From Stomoxys calcitrans (taxonomy: Eukaryota > Arthropoda > Insecta > Diptera > Muscidae): 64,000 nucleotides of DNA. The notes under the pieces are model-generated. The model made no database searches. It was not told the origin of the DNA and saw only the letters and a list, made by a program, of their open reading frames with translations. Location: positions 149,554,505 through 149,618,504 of the forward strand of contig NC_081555.1 in assembly GCF_963082655.1 (NCBI RefSeq), read 5' to 3'. The position numbers were made by a program, and so were the translations under genes. Positions 22,681 to 34,007 of the stretch are shown piece by piece. How positions within the stretch are numbered: position 1 is the first letter of the stretch; each line of letters begins with the position of its first letter.

Positions 22681-23594
22681 CAACACAAAGACAGATAAAA
22701 CATTTGTTAAAAAATTTTGCATTTTTATGAAGAATAACCAACCTACCCCACTTCTGAAGTTGTCTTGATGATTTTCTCATTTCATTCGAATTGTAGACTT
22801 ACTCAAACCTTTCTTCGGAATGCTTAATACCCCAATGGTGCGTTAAAGGATATCCGAAACTATTTGCATTTCCCTGTGGCAACACTGATGTCACATGCAT
22901 CATTGCACCGGCAACAAACCCAGCAACAACAACAACACAATCCAATTTTACTAACCAACCAAAACAGTGAACATCAAACGGAAAACATGTGTTGCACTCA
23001 TGTAAGCATGCAGCCGAACAACAACATCCTGGCTGAGGATATGCGAGTCCGCCTGTCTGTCCGACAGAGTCTGTGTTATAATAAAATACCATCTGCAAAC
23101 AAGCCCATACACACACACACACACATTCTCATACTCACATATCCCAGTGAGTGAATATCCGCAAATGTGTACTTTGTTTGTGTAAGCGGCTTTTAATATA
23201 TTTTGCCACATGCCTTCGAAGTCATGATCCGATGATGATAAAATAAATAAAACTCTACAAAAAAAAGCATCCTTATAAAACAAACCGTAGATTCCGTTTT
23301 TGTGTGTTTCTCGTCAAGCTGGCTACTTTGCTTTTATTGTGGCATATCGTAGCTTTATTGAAGTCTCCGCCTTTGACTCCTTGTATGATGCTAGGTATGG
23401 CGTTACATGTGTTGTATGTTGTCATGTATTGATGTTGGCATTTTTTCTGAGCTGCTTGTTGCAATATTGGATTACAAAAAATTGAAAATCACTTATCATA
23501 CATGTGCCAACATCATGCATGGGAAAATCATCAAGTGGCACATAAACAATTACAAGGTCTTTTGCAGCTATGACAAAAGGGGTTCTTTGCCATA
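22681..23594. other. Non-repetitive stretch, no gene supported
   Basis: Contains CAA-rich sequence (22910-22945) and a (CA)n run at 23106-23124. Open frames here are dominated by low complexity (QQQQ, HTHTH). Confidence 0.5.
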
Positions 23595-23733
23595 ATAAGT
23601 AAAAGCGTGTTAAGTTCGGCCGCGCCGAATCCTAGCCCAATTGGATAAAAATTGCGCCCTCTAGAGGCTCAAGAGGTAAAATCGCGAAATCGGTTTATAT
23701 GGGAGCCAACTTATTGTCTTACTACAGGTCCGT
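23595..23733 (-). mobile_element. DINE-like family A fragment, 3' end
   Basis: agtaaaagcgtgttaagttc and the hairpin ttcggccgcgccgaa are followed by one partial unit (gcgccctctagaggctcaag). It is joined head to head with the plus-strand copy that follows, forming an inverted pair. Confidence 0.7.
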
Positions 23734-24563
23734 CTGTCCGTCCGTCTGTCTGTCGAAAGCAAGCAAATTTTCGAAGGAGTAAAGCTAGCCGCTTGAAATT
23801 TTGCACCAATATTTCTTATTAGTGTAGGTCGGTTGGGATTGTAAATGGGCTATATCGGTTCATGTTTTAATACAGCTTCCATATAAACCAATCTGCGATC
23901 TTAACTTCATGGGCCACTAGAGGGGGAAATTCGTATCCCATTTGGTTAAAATTTTGCATGATGTGTTTTGTGTTGACTTTCAACAACTATGCTACGTATG
24001 GTTGAAATCGGTCCATATCTTGATATAGTTGCTTAATAAACTGATCTGGTATCTCGACTTCTTGAGCCTCTAGAGGGCACAATTCCTATCTGATTTGGCT
24101 GAGGTTTTTTGTTATGACTATGATAAACCAATCTGGGATCTTGACCTCTTGAGCCTCTAGAGTTCGCAATTATTTCCCGATTTCGCTGAAATTTTGTTCC
24201 AATACTTCTCTCATGACCTTCAACCTATGTGTCAATTATGGTCTGTATCGGTCTAGAGCCTGATACAGCTCCCATATAAACCGATCTCCCTATTTTACTT
24301 CATGAGCCCCTAAAAGGCGCAATTTTTATTCGAATTGGCTGAAATTTTACACAACGACTTCTACTATAGTCTCCAACATTCTGTTCAATTATTTTCGGAA
24401 TCGGATGATAAATTGATATTATAGCTCCAGTATCATATCAATTCATTTCTATTATCATTTGTTCGCCTAAAAGAGATACCAGAAAAGAACTCGACAAATG
24501 CGATCCATGGTGGAGGGAATATAAGATTCAGCCCCGTCGAACTTTTCACGCTTTTACTTGTTT
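23734..24563 (+). mobile_element. DINE-like family A, lacking 5' terminus
   Basis: It starts in the microsatellite (gtccgtctgtccgtccgtct), has about five diverged units, and ends in atccatggtggagggaatat, the altered hairpin ttcagccccgtcgaa and cacgcttttacttgtttt. It continues the inverted pair begun at 23595. Confidence 0.75.
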
Positions 24564-24740
24564 TGAATAAGCTCAGTTTTCGAACAGTTTGAAAATCAGT
24601 AGCAAATGTCCCATTGTAGCAGCCGACCTGCGACCTACATCTAAAAGAAGTTTCTGTGACAATTTTCATGCAAATAACCTCATTCATTCGAACGATATCA
24701 TTGAACGGACGGACGGACAAAAATGGTTAGACTGATTAAC
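24564..24740 (-). mobile_element. Probable DINE-like 5' fragment
   Basis: attcattcgaacgatatcat and gaacggacggacggacaaaa resemble the microsatellite side of family E (compare 63517-63570). The remainder is unassigned. Confidence 0.35.
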
Positions 24741-26553
24741 AAGTAAAAATGCGTTAAGTTCGGCCGGGCCGAACTTGGGATACCCACCACCTTGGGTATA
24801 TATTGGGTTGCCCAAAAAGTAATTGCGGATTTTTTAAAAGAAAGTAAATGCATTTTTAATAAAATTTAGAATGAACTTTAATCAAATATACTTTTTTTAC
24901 ACTTTTTTTTCTAAAGCAAGCTAAAAGTAACAGCTGGTAACTGACAGAAGAAAGAATGCAATTACAGAGTCACAAGCTGTGAAAAAAATTTGTCAACGCC
25001 GACTATATGAAAAATTCGTAATTACTTTTTGGGCAACCCAATATTTACACCACCTTTCATCAAAACCCGAAGAAAAATGCATACCTTATTGATAGCAGCT
25101 ATATCGAAATATGTTCCGATTTGGCACAAATACTATTAAGTACATGTCATTGTTCAATTGTGTACAACAAAATTTTCATCTTTTTAGTAGCTATATCTAA
25201 AAATAAACCGATCTGAACCAAATACGATACGGATGACGAAAAGCCTAACATACGTCACTGTGTCAAATTTCAGTGAAATAGGATTATAAATGCGTCATTT
25301 ATTGGACCATGACTTTAAATCGAGATATCGGTCTATATGGCAGCTATATCCAAATCTGGACCGATTTGGACCAAGTTGCAGATAAATGTCGCAGACCCTT
25401 ACACAAACCACTGTTCCAAATTTCGGCGAAATCGGACAATAAATGCGCCTTTAAAGAACCCAACAACTTAAATCGAGAGATCGGTCTATATGGCAGCTAT
25501 ATTTAAATCTGAATCGATCTGAGCCAAATTGAAAAAGCACATCGAAAAGCCTAACACATCTCACTGTCTCAAATTTCAGCGACATCGGACAAAAACTGCG
25601 CCTTTTATGGCCCCAAAACCTACAACCGAGAGATCGGTTTATATGGCAGCTATATCCAAATCTGGACCGATCTGTGCCATATTGCAGAAGTATGTCGAGG
25701 GGCTTAACTTAACTCACTGTCCCCAATTTCAGCGACATCGGATAATAAATGCGACTTTTATGGGCCCAAAACCTTAATCGAGAGATCGGTCTATATAGCA
25801 GCTATATCCAAATCTGAACCGTTCAGGGCCAAATTGAAGAAAAATTTCGAGGGGCTTAACGCAACTCACTGTCCCAAATTTCAGCAAAATCGGGTAATAA
25901 ATGTGGCTTTTATGGGCCTAACACCATAAATCGGAGGATCAGTCTATATGGCAGCTATATCCAAATCTGAACCGATCTGAGCCAAATTGACAAAGGATGT
26001 TGAAGGGCCTAACACAACTCACTGTCCCGAATTTCAGTGGAATCGGATAAAATATGTGGCTTTCATGGTCCTTAGACCCTAAATCGGAGGGTCGGTCTAT
26101 ATGGCAGCTATATCCAAATCTGTACCGATCTCGGCCAAATTGACAAAGAATGTCGAAGGGCCTAACGCAACTCACTGTCTTAAGTTTCACCAAAATTGGA
26201 TAATAAACATGGCTTTTATGGGCCTCAGACCCTAAATCGGCCGATCGGTCTATATGGGGCCTATATCAATATATAGTGCGATATAGCCCATCTTCGAACT
26301 TAACCTGCTTCTAGACAAAAAAAAAAGAATCTGTGCAAAATTTCAGCTCAATATCTCTATTTTTGAAGACTGTAGCGTGATTTCAACAGACAGACTGACA
26401 GACGGACGGACATGTCTAGATCGTCTTAGAATTTTACGCTGATCAAGAATATATATACTTTAAAGGGTCAGAAATGGATATTTCGATGTGTTGCAAACGG
26501 AATGACAAAATGAATATAACCCCATCCTTCGGTGGTGGGTATAAAAATCTTGG
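24741..26553 (-). mobile_element. DINE-like element, family B, complete copy
   Basis: The 3' end is acaagtaaaaatgcgttaag with hairpin ttcggccgggccgaa. The body has about eight units (actcactgtcccaaattt, cggtctatatggcagctat). The 5' end has catgtctagatcgtcttaga, gcaaacggaatgacaaaatg and cccatccttcggtggtgggt. A MITE at 24803-25041 interrupts its 3' part. Confidence 0.8.
24803..25041. mobile_element. Mariner-type MITE, intact ends
   Basis: Terminal inverted repeats are ttgggttgcccaaaaagtaa and its complement ending gggcaacccaa, flanked by TA on both sides (24801-24802, 25042-25043). At 239 bp it is too short for a transposase. TA duplication and short inverted ends fit the Tc1/mariner group. 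Removing it restores the interrupted DINE sequence gggtatatttacacc. Confidence 0.85.
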
Positions 26554-26568
26554 AAAAAAACAAAATTT

Positions 26569-28042
26569 TATACCCTCCACCATAGGATGGGGAGTATACT
26601 AATTTCGTCATTCTGTTTGTAACTACTCGAAATATTCGTCTGAGACCCCATATTCTTGATCGTCGCGACATTTTATGTCGATCTAGCCATGTCCGTCCGT
26701 TTGTCCGTCCGTCCGTCCGTCTGTCTGTCGAAAGCACGCTCACTTCCGAAGGAGTAAAGCTAGCCGCTTGAAACTTGGCACAAATACTTTTTATTAGTGT
26801 AGGTCAGTTGGTATTGTAAATGGGTCATATCGGTCCATGTTTTGATATAGCTGCCATATAAACCGATTTTGGGTCTTGACTTCTTGAGCCTCTAGAGTGC
26901 GCAATTCTTATCCGATTGGAATGAAATTTTTCACGACGTGTTTTGTTATGATATCCAACAACTGTGCCAAGCATGGATCAAATCGGTTCACAACCTGATA
27001 TAGCTGCCATATAAACCGATCTTGGGTCTTGACTTCTTGAGCCTCTAGAGTGCGCAATTCTTATCCGATTGGAATGAAATTTTGCACGACGTGTTTTGTT
27101 ATGATATCCAACAACTGTGCAAAGTATGGTTCAAATCGGTCTATAACCTGATATAGCTGCCATATAAACTGATCTTGGGTCTTGACTTCTTGAGCCTCTA
27201 GAGTGCGCAATTTTTATCCGATTGGAATGAAATTTTGCACGACGTGTTTTGCTATGATTTCCAACAACTGTGCAAAGTATGGTTCAAATCGGTCTATAAC
27301 CTGATATAGCTGTCATATAAACCGATCTTGAATCTTGACTTCTTGAGCCTCTATAGTGCGCAATTCTTTTCCGATTGGAATGAAATTTCGCACGACGTGT
27401 TTTATTATAATATCCAACAACTGTACCAAGTATGGTTCAAATCGGTTCATAACCTAATATAGCTGCCATATAAACCGATCTTGGGTCTTGACTTCTTGAG
27501 CCTCTAGAGTGCGCAATTCTTATCCGATTGGAATGAAATTTTGGCACGACGTGTTTCATTATGATATCCAACAACTGTACCAAGTATGGTTCAAATCGGT
27601 TCATAACCTGATATAGCTGTCATATAAACAGATCTTTGGTCTTGACTTCTTGAGCCTGTAGAGGTCGCAATTATTATCCGATTTGCCTGAAATTTTTTTC
27701 GACGGATTCTCTCATGCCCATCAACATACGTGTTTATTATGGTATGAATCGGTTTATTGCCCGATACAGCTCCCATATAAATCGATCTCTCTATTTTACT
27801 TCTTGAGCCCCCAAAGGGCGCAATTCTTATTCGAATTGGCTGACATTTTACACAGGTCTCCAACATTTAATTGTGGTCCAAACCGGACCATATCTTGATA
27901 TCGCTCTAATTGCAGAGCAAATCTTTTCTTATATCCTCTTTTGCCTAAGAAGAGATGCCGGGGAAAGAACTCGACAAATACGATCCATGGTGGAGGGTAT
28001 ATACTATTCGGCCCGGCCGAATTTAGCACGCTTTTATTTGTT
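26569..28042 (+). mobile_element. DINE-like element, family A, complete copy
   Basis: The 5' end is ttttataccctccaccatag. The conserved block is tgagaccccatattcttgat and gatctagccatgtccgtccg. Landmark (g)atatagctg at 26844, 26997, 27150, 27303 and 27456 gives exactly 153 bp, then 27610 (154). The 3' end is gatccatggtggagggtata, with hairpin ttcggcccggccgaa at 28007-28021 and ttagcacgcttttatttg. This is the best reference copy in the plus orientation. Confidence 0.85.
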
Positions 28043-28660
28043 TTATCTGACTTAGATGAAATTTTAACTATGAAATATCGTATATTCTAGGCGTTGGATA
28101 TTAAAAATTTTGGGCTAAATGTTCCTTTACATGTTTTAGCTAAAGAATTCTCCATATGAAATAAAGTAGCCGATTAAGAGTACATTTTTAAATTCTTGAA
28201 TGCTGAGATATATTTGTTCTATATTCTTCTTTTTTGATTCCAATGCACTCAGCCTCTGACACGTACGCATTTTTTGCAAAGCCCTCCGCAAAAAAAAAGC
28301 GCATATTAATAATTTGTTTATATTTAAATGTTCTTTTATATTTCCCCGACTACTTTGTAGTACACATTTGTATGGCTTTTAAATAAATTGATGAACTTTC
28401 GCACAATGTCATTCGCAAATACTTGCGAATGTTTACGAACATATCAGGACATGCCACAGGACATACCAACATGGACACATTGAATTTATTTGTGTACATA
28501 CACGTATAGGCATTGCAACAGAGGCGGAAATGTCATACGGTCATGGCCTTGAACATTGAACACTACTGCCACTAAATTGAAGTATAATCATGCAGTCCTC
28601 GTATTCGTGTGAAAGAATTTTCTAAGGAAAGAATTTCATGAGAAAAACAAAGAGAGTGCT
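28043..28660. other. Non-repetitive stretch, no gene seen
   Basis: AT-rich, with a short direct repeat of attcgcaaatacttgcgaat (internally palindromic) near 28410. No coding or RNA feature is supported. Confidence 0.5.
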
Positions 28661-28710
28661 TTTTATACCCACCACCATGGGAAAGGGGGTATATTCATTT
28701 AGTCATTCCG

Positions 28711-28935
28711 TTTGCCCAAAAAGTAATTGCGGATTTTTTAAATTTTAAAGTAAATGCATTTTTAATAAAACTTAGAATGAACTTTAATCAAATATAATTT
28801 TTTACACTTTTCTTCTAAAGCTAAACAGCTGATAACTGACAGAAGAAAGAATGCAATTACAGAGTCACAAGCTGTGAAAAAATTTGTCAACGCCGACTAT
28901 ATGAAAAATCCGCAATTACTTTTTGGGCAACCCAA
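28711..28935. mobile_element. Mariner-type MITE, damaged left end
   Basis: The left end reads gtttgcccaaaaagtaattg, lacking the first bases of the inverted repeat. The right end, gggcaacccaa, is followed by TA. The interior matches 24803-25041. It interrupts a DINE 5' end. Confidence 0.8.
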
Positions 28936-29255
28936 TAATTATCCATATCCTATCCTAGCAAGTATATCTATTTCGGATCGTCGTAAAATAACATTTGGCT
29001 CTCTTAGAGTACGGTCGTGTTCAAAATAGCTCCAAATAAATATTAATTAAACTGATTGTTTTATTATATAAATTCCACTTGTTTGTGTTTATTTATTAAT
29101 AAAAATTACTGTTGTGTAGTGTATACTAGATATTGTTGGAATATTCATCTGGTTTGTGAACAAAACAAAAAACAAAAACGAAAGAAATTTTAACCAAGCA
29201 AAGTAAAACAGATAAAAGCTAAATACCATACAACAACAACAAGGTAATAGAAATA

Positions 29256-30212
29256 TTGATCATGTCTGAAATGCCACTCATAACCATTACAACTGAAAAC
29301 AACAACAACGCATCTCCTCAAGAGATGTTGTTGATGGCGCCAAAAAGAATGAGAGAGGGAGTAAGCATAAGTGAGGGTAACCTCAACAAAACTCCGCGAC
29401 TCTCCCAATACGATTCCCCTCAGCGCATAATTCATCTGATTGACAAGAGATTTGAGAAACAAACAGAGCTTCTTAAATCTCTGTTAAAAGAGAGTGAATC
29501 TCGTCTCTTAAGTGTCATTGATAAGAGTATGGTTGACATAAAAGAAGAGATTGGCAAACTGAATGAAAAATATGTCAAACTGGATGACAGGGTTCAAAAG
29601 CTTGAGACACTGGCGGATAAAATTGAACATAAGCAAAGTGAAATTACTGATCTGCGTAATGAGATGTATGCAATGAAGGCTAATCAGCAAAAATTTGAGA
29701 ATCAACAGGTAGCGTGCGACCTGCGGATAAATGGTATACCGTATGATAACGGTGAAAACCTTTATCAAATTTTTGCAAATATATGTGATACAATAAATAT
29801 TTCTATTCCTACGATAAAGGCGATGTATCGTATGAATAATATTCGTAACCAAAATAGTGCGGCAGATCCTGTGATTATTGTGAATCTAACTACTCCGTCT
29901 GACAAAAATTTTGTCCTGAAAAACATTGCACGTTTTAGAAAATCGAATAATTCGAAACTGATTTTAACTCATGCCGGTTTTGATTCAAATAAACCATTTT
30001 ATGTAAATGAAAATCTTACGAGTCACAACTACAAGATTTTTCAAAATGCATTGAAATTGAAACGACAGAAGCACTTGGAGTCCGTTTTTTCACTTCGTGG
30101 ATTTGTTTATGTTAAACGTACTGGAACAGATCCTCCTACTCTAATAGAGAATAACGAGCAGTTAACACAACTTTTTCGAGAAACACCAGATCGCACCATC
30201 AACGATAACTGA
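29256..30212 (+). CDS. LINE ORF1 protein (nucleic-acid chaperone type)
   Basis: 318 residues, uninterrupted. An N-terminal Asn-rich and basic segment is followed by a predicted coiled coil (about residues 60-150, heptad-like runs such as LDDRVQKLETLADKIE). Then comes an RRM-like region (ACDLRINGIPYDNGENLYQI, about 158-245) and a C-terminal module (PFYVNENLTSHNYKIF through GFVYVKR, about 250-292). That C-terminal module resembles the conserved domain of many invertebrate LINE ORF1 proteins. ORF1 proteins trimerise, coat the LINE RNA and assist target-primed reverse transcription. No zinc knuckle is visible. The first ATG (MIMSEMP) and a second Met two codons later are both usable. Intactness here contrasts with the broken ORF2. 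Confidence 0.8.
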   Translation: MIMSEMPLITITTENNNNASPQEMLLMAPKRMREGVSISEGNLNKTPRLSQYDSPQRIIHLIDKRFEKQTELLKSLLKESESRLLSVIDKSMVDIKEEIGKLNEKYVKLDDRVQKLETLADKIEHKQSEITDLRNEMYAMKANQQKFENQQVACDLRINGIPYDNGENLYQIFANICDTINISIPTIKAMYRMNNIRNQNSAADPVIIVNLTTPSDKNFVLKNIARFRKSNNSKLILTHAGFDSNKPFYVNENLTSHNYKIFQNALKLKRQKHLESVFSLRGFVYVKRTGTDPPTLIENNEQLTQLFRETPDRTINDN

Positions 30213-30412
30213 AATGAATCTTGCAATATCTTATAATAAGTCCCAATTAGTTTTGTTAATTTTATGTTTCTTCTTGTTATTAAGAATTTTTTATTATACT
30301 CAAAAATTTTATATGTGTTGTACAACTATATTTATTAATGCTAACTTTAATAGAGCTCATAACTACGAAGAACAAATATATACATTACCAGCATTGCTTA
30401 TCCAATTGACTT

Positions 30413-31030
30413 GTGATGCCAAGTAATACTGCTTATGGTTCCAGAGATAATCTAAACTGTATGATTAGAATTCTTAAAAACCAGAAATCAGGATTAACGA
30501 TTGTCCACATCAATGCCCAAAGTCTAAATAATAAATTAGATGAACTTCGTGATATATTTGTTAACTCTGATATAGATATAATATGTATATCCGAAACCTG
30601 GTTCCATCCTGAAATATCTGACAATTTGTACTCTTTACCGGGATATAAAGTTTTGAGAGCTGATAGGCACTCCCATGCTGGTGGAGTTGCAATATATTTA
30701 AAAAACTGTATCCACGGTACTATAAAACTGAAGTCTGAGCAAGGCAACTGTATTGAATACCTCTTTGTTGAAATAACTGGCATTTCTAACTCGTCAATGC
30801 TTATTGGATGTGTATATAGGCCCAACAGCAGCACACCGTTTGACATGCTGATATCGTGCCTTGAAAGAATATCATTACGATATAATGATATTGTTATTGC
30901 GGGAGATTTTAACAGCAATATTTTAATTGAAACGCAATTTTCTGATGCTATGGAACTTCTTGATCTGGTACCTACTAGATCGTATCTTTTCTCCTTCTAT
31001 TGGATCACAGTAAAGCATTTGATACTGTAA
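30413..31030 (+). pseudogene. LINE ORF2, endonuclease part, truncated
   Basis: An apurinic-like endonuclease (EEP family) is visible: motif INAQSLNNKLDELR (about residue 33), the catalytic SETWF, HAGGVAIYLK, GCVYRP and AGDFN. The frame then runs into EL LDLVPTRSYL and stops after an unrelated tail. The expected C-terminal S-D-H motif of the nuclease is missing. The frame shift to the RT happens at about 30970-31000, where an internal deletion joins endonuclease to RT motif A. This protein cannot nick target DNA in the normal way. Confidence 0.8.
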
Positions 31031-32073
31031 ACCATCAAATTCTTGTAGTCAAGCTCTCAAAACTATTTAATTTTTCCCGAACTGCCTGTCAACTGATATC
31101 ATCGTACCTGTCTCAAAGATCTCAGTCCGTATATTGTAATGATATCTGGTCAAATACGCTTCATGTTCCAAATGGTGTGCCCCAAGGCTCAATCCTGGGC
31201 CCATTGTTATTCACCATGTACATTAATGATCTGCCCGATGTACCTTTAACATGTAAGATACAAATGTATGCTGATGACGTTCAACTGTATACCTGCACGA
31301 AACTGAATGACTTTCAAACATGTATTTCTAATGTAAATAATGATTTGAATTTAATATATTGTTGGGCTGTTAATAATGCCTTACGTTTAAATCCTACCAA
31401 ATCTAAGCTGATCATCATACACAAAAGAAGTGTAACAATCCCTGACCAAGTTGAAGTAAAGATTGAGAACACGATTGTAAACCGTGTTCAAGCAGCAACA
31501 AACTTGGGTTTAACATTCAACTCTACCTTAACTTGGACGAATCATATAAATGCAGCTGTGGGAAAAGTTCGTGGTATGCTGCGGAATATGTGGGCAGCTC
31601 GTCTGTCAACTCCTTTCGAAATTCGTATGCTACTTGCTAAATCTTACTTAATCCCAACTCTTCTATATAATTGTGAATTATTTGCAAGTTGCAGTGCTGA
31701 TGACAATAGGAAAATCAAAGTTGCCTACAATGATATTGCACGATATGTATACAACAGACCACGGTATGACCACATATCACAATTTGCTTATCAGATTTTT
31801 GATCTTTCAGTTGAAAATTTACTAAATGTTAAATGCTTGCAATTACTACATAAGGTTATTTATAACAAAGAACCTGTATATCTTTACAAACACCTACAAT
31901 TTGCTAGATCAAATCGAGGGCGCAAACTGATTCAACCTAGATTTGAATCTCAAATCACTGAAAGGCAATTTATTGTAAACAGTATTCGTCTCTGGAACAC
32001 CCTCCCATCATATATACAACTCATAAGCAATGCTATTGAATTCAAAAAGGAGCTACATGATTATTATAAGTAG
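31000..32073 (+). pseudogene. LINE ORF2, reverse-transcriptase part, lacking fingers
   Basis: It begins at RT motif A (LLDHSKAFDTVNHQIL), then motif B (GVPQGSILGPLLFTMYINDL) and the catalytic motif C YADDVQLY with both aspartates intact. Thumb-like sequence follows (NPTKSKLIIIHKRS, NLGLTFNSTLTW), and a C-terminal region to LHDYYK. The N-terminal finger motifs (RT0-2) are deleted. There is no RNase H domain, consistent with the CR1/L2 group. The polymerase core looks recent but cannot be functional. Confidence 0.8.
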
Positions 32074-32330
32074 AAATTGTATGTAGTCTAGTAGTATAAG
32101 TAATAATTAAATTATTTATTTATTTTTTTATAAGTTATAGTTTATAATGGAATTAATTGATGAAACTGCACTGTTGTGAACCAGCACAGTAAAATATAAG
32201 ATATAATCTTGTTGTGCTTGGTGTTAAATAAATGAAATGAAATGAAATTCTAAGACGATTTAATGATGTCCGTCCGTCTGTTGTAACAACTCTAAAGCCT
32301 TCAAAAATTAAGATATACTAATCTAGTCTT

Positions 32331-32733
32331 ACGGTTTGTAACACTTCGAAATAATCGTCTAAAGCCCCATAAAGTATACTTTATCTTGATCGTCTCGACA
32401 TTCTCAGTCGATCTAGCCATGGTAGCATCGAAAGCGGCCGAACGCGTAAAGCTAGCCAATACCATTGATTTCTTTTTCTATTCTATTGACTGAGGATTCC
32501 AAATGGACTATATCGGTTACGATATAGCTCCCATATAAGCCGAATCCCTGATTTCATTTCTTTAGCCCGTGGAAGCCTCAATTTTTGTCCGATTTGGCTA
32601 AAATTTAGCATGAGGAGTTTTGTTGCGACTTCTAATAACTGCCCTAAGTACGGTCAAAATCGGTCTATAACCTGATATAGCTCTCATATAAACCGATTTC
32701 CCAATTTGACTTCTTGAGCCCATAGGTTTGGTT
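32331..32733 (+). mobile_element. DINE-like family A fragment, 5' part
   Basis: Conserved block gccccataaagtatacttta, gatctagccatgg and cgtaaagctagcc, then about two units (tccgatttggctaaaattta, cggtctataacctgatatag). It is cut off by the 3' end of a minus-strand LINE. Confidence 0.7.
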
Positions 32734-32844
32734 GAAAATAGGGTGCAGATATTAATCCGCCCCATGCCACTAAGGACATACACCCAAGTCAGTAATCGGC
32801 TTATGCGCTCTAAAAACTATAAAGTAACCTCTGAAAAGAAAATG

Positions 32845-34007
32845 TTAAGCTAGAAATTCCGTGGTACCAATAAAATCCTTAATTGTTTTCAATATCACTC
32901 CCCTAAGTTGGTTGGTGTCTTGTATTGTGTCTCCACCTAAGTCCTGGTATCTGTTAGAAGCGAAAGCCGAGCAATGACAAAGGAAATGCTCCAACGTCTC
33001 ATTCTCTTCCCTGCATGCCCTACACATGCTATCACTTGCCGCACCGGTTTTTCGTAAGCCAGCTCGTAGTGTTATGTGTCCCGTTATGATACCGAAAGCT
33101 ATACACACTGACCTTCTTCTTACTTCTTTTCAGTTATAGCCTCATCTTCTCACGATCTGGATCCCCCATAGGATTTTCGCCGTCCTTACGACCGTTTCGC
33201 TGTTCCACAGTTTTATATGCGTATTCATCGCCCACGCCCATAACTCGGACTGAGTCGACCCGTTAATCAAGTTTATTGACCTCAGTCCTCTGGCCTTCAC
33301 CGCCAAATCGTCTGCCCAAACGATGTGGTTTTTGTCATCCTCAGAGAAGGCGTTAATCCTTCTTACACTGCAAGACTGTTCGTGACCTTACCGTCCTGGT
33401 TGTTATTGCCCTTATGGCAATTTTACTGTCCGTAAAGATGTTCACACTCGCGTCCTCGTGTTAGAACCACACCACCTCTCCCATGCCGTGATCGCCCGGA
33501 TCTCCCTCTGCAGGACCGCATTATGGTCAGGCAGACCAAAACAGATCTCAGTCCCTGGGTTCCCAGCGTATACACCCAGGCCCACTCTGTCCTTTAGCTT
33601 TGATCCATCCGTGTAACATGATCTTCCAGATGGCAATACAAGGGGTTCCGTTCATCCAAGACTGTGCCGCTGGCAGCAGTGCCTCTCACACGACCTCGAG
33701 TGCCGTCTCAGATAGCCGATCGGAAACCTCTCCCTTCCTTTCAAGTTTCCTATCGCCGCCTCGAATATACCGCGATGGTATGAGCTGCTCCCATTCTCAA
33801 TATATTCTCGCATCGCCCTGAGTCTCCTAGACGCATTGGCTGCTTCACATTTAATCTGTATGTCAATAGGCCGGATATCTATAATAGTCTTCAGTACTTT
33901 AGTGGGTGTGATCCTCATCGCTCCATCTATGCCAAGACAACATGTTCTCTGAAACTGTTGTATGGTCCTTATGTTGCACTTTTTCTCCATAGCAGTCCAC
34001 CAAACTA
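32845..34007 (-). pseudogene. LINE RT-RNase H linker, RNase H and zinc-knuckle remnants
   Basis: In minus-strand order: WWTAMEKKCNIRTIQQFQRT and LGIDGAMRITPT (34000-33850), RNase H start CYTDGSKLKDRVGLGVYAGN (about 33630-33560) and FGLPDHNAVLQREIRAI, then the C-terminal AGLRKTGAASDSMCRACREE with ETLEHFLCHC, a Cys/His knuckle typical after RNase H in this LINE group. The catalytic Asp of YTDGSK is present, but the domain is broken downstream. Confidence 0.7.

Larger units (their letters stand above)
28987..32249 (+). mobile_element. CR1/L2-group LINE, internally deleted
   Basis: There is a 5' untranslated leader (28987-29255), ORF1 (29256-30212), a 200-bp spacer, a broken ORF2 (30413-32073) and a 3' tail ending in the short repeat aaatgaaatgaaatgaaat. 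Short-repeat tails are typical of CR1/L2-like LINEs, and the endonuclease-RT order fits. The flanking DINE reads cgtaaaat before it and tctaag after it. Clade placement is tentative. The copy is young enough to keep two long frames but is missing the end of the endonuclease and the start of the RT. Confidence 0.8.
28661..32330 (+). mobile_element. DINE-like 5' end carrying a MITE and a LINE
   Basis: The terminus tttttatacccaccaccatg and cattccgtttg sit at 28661-28710. After the MITE the text resumes (atccatatcctatcctagca, tcggatcgtcgtaaaat). After the LINE it continues with tctaagacgatttaatgatg and tccgtccgtctgt. Joined, these match the order at 55458-55620, so one element was broken by two later insertions. 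Confidence 0.7.

Noticed and set aside
26844..27610. The 153-bp arrays as CRISPR repeats
   Set aside because: The whole 153-bp unit is repeated without unique spacers, the genome is eukaryotic, and the arrays lie inside transposable elements.
27591..27866. 91-residue minus-strand frame in a DINE body (and many similar frames in families A and B)
   Set aside because: Frames differ between copies and are broken in most; the 153-bp unit is divisible by three, so open stretches repeat by chance.
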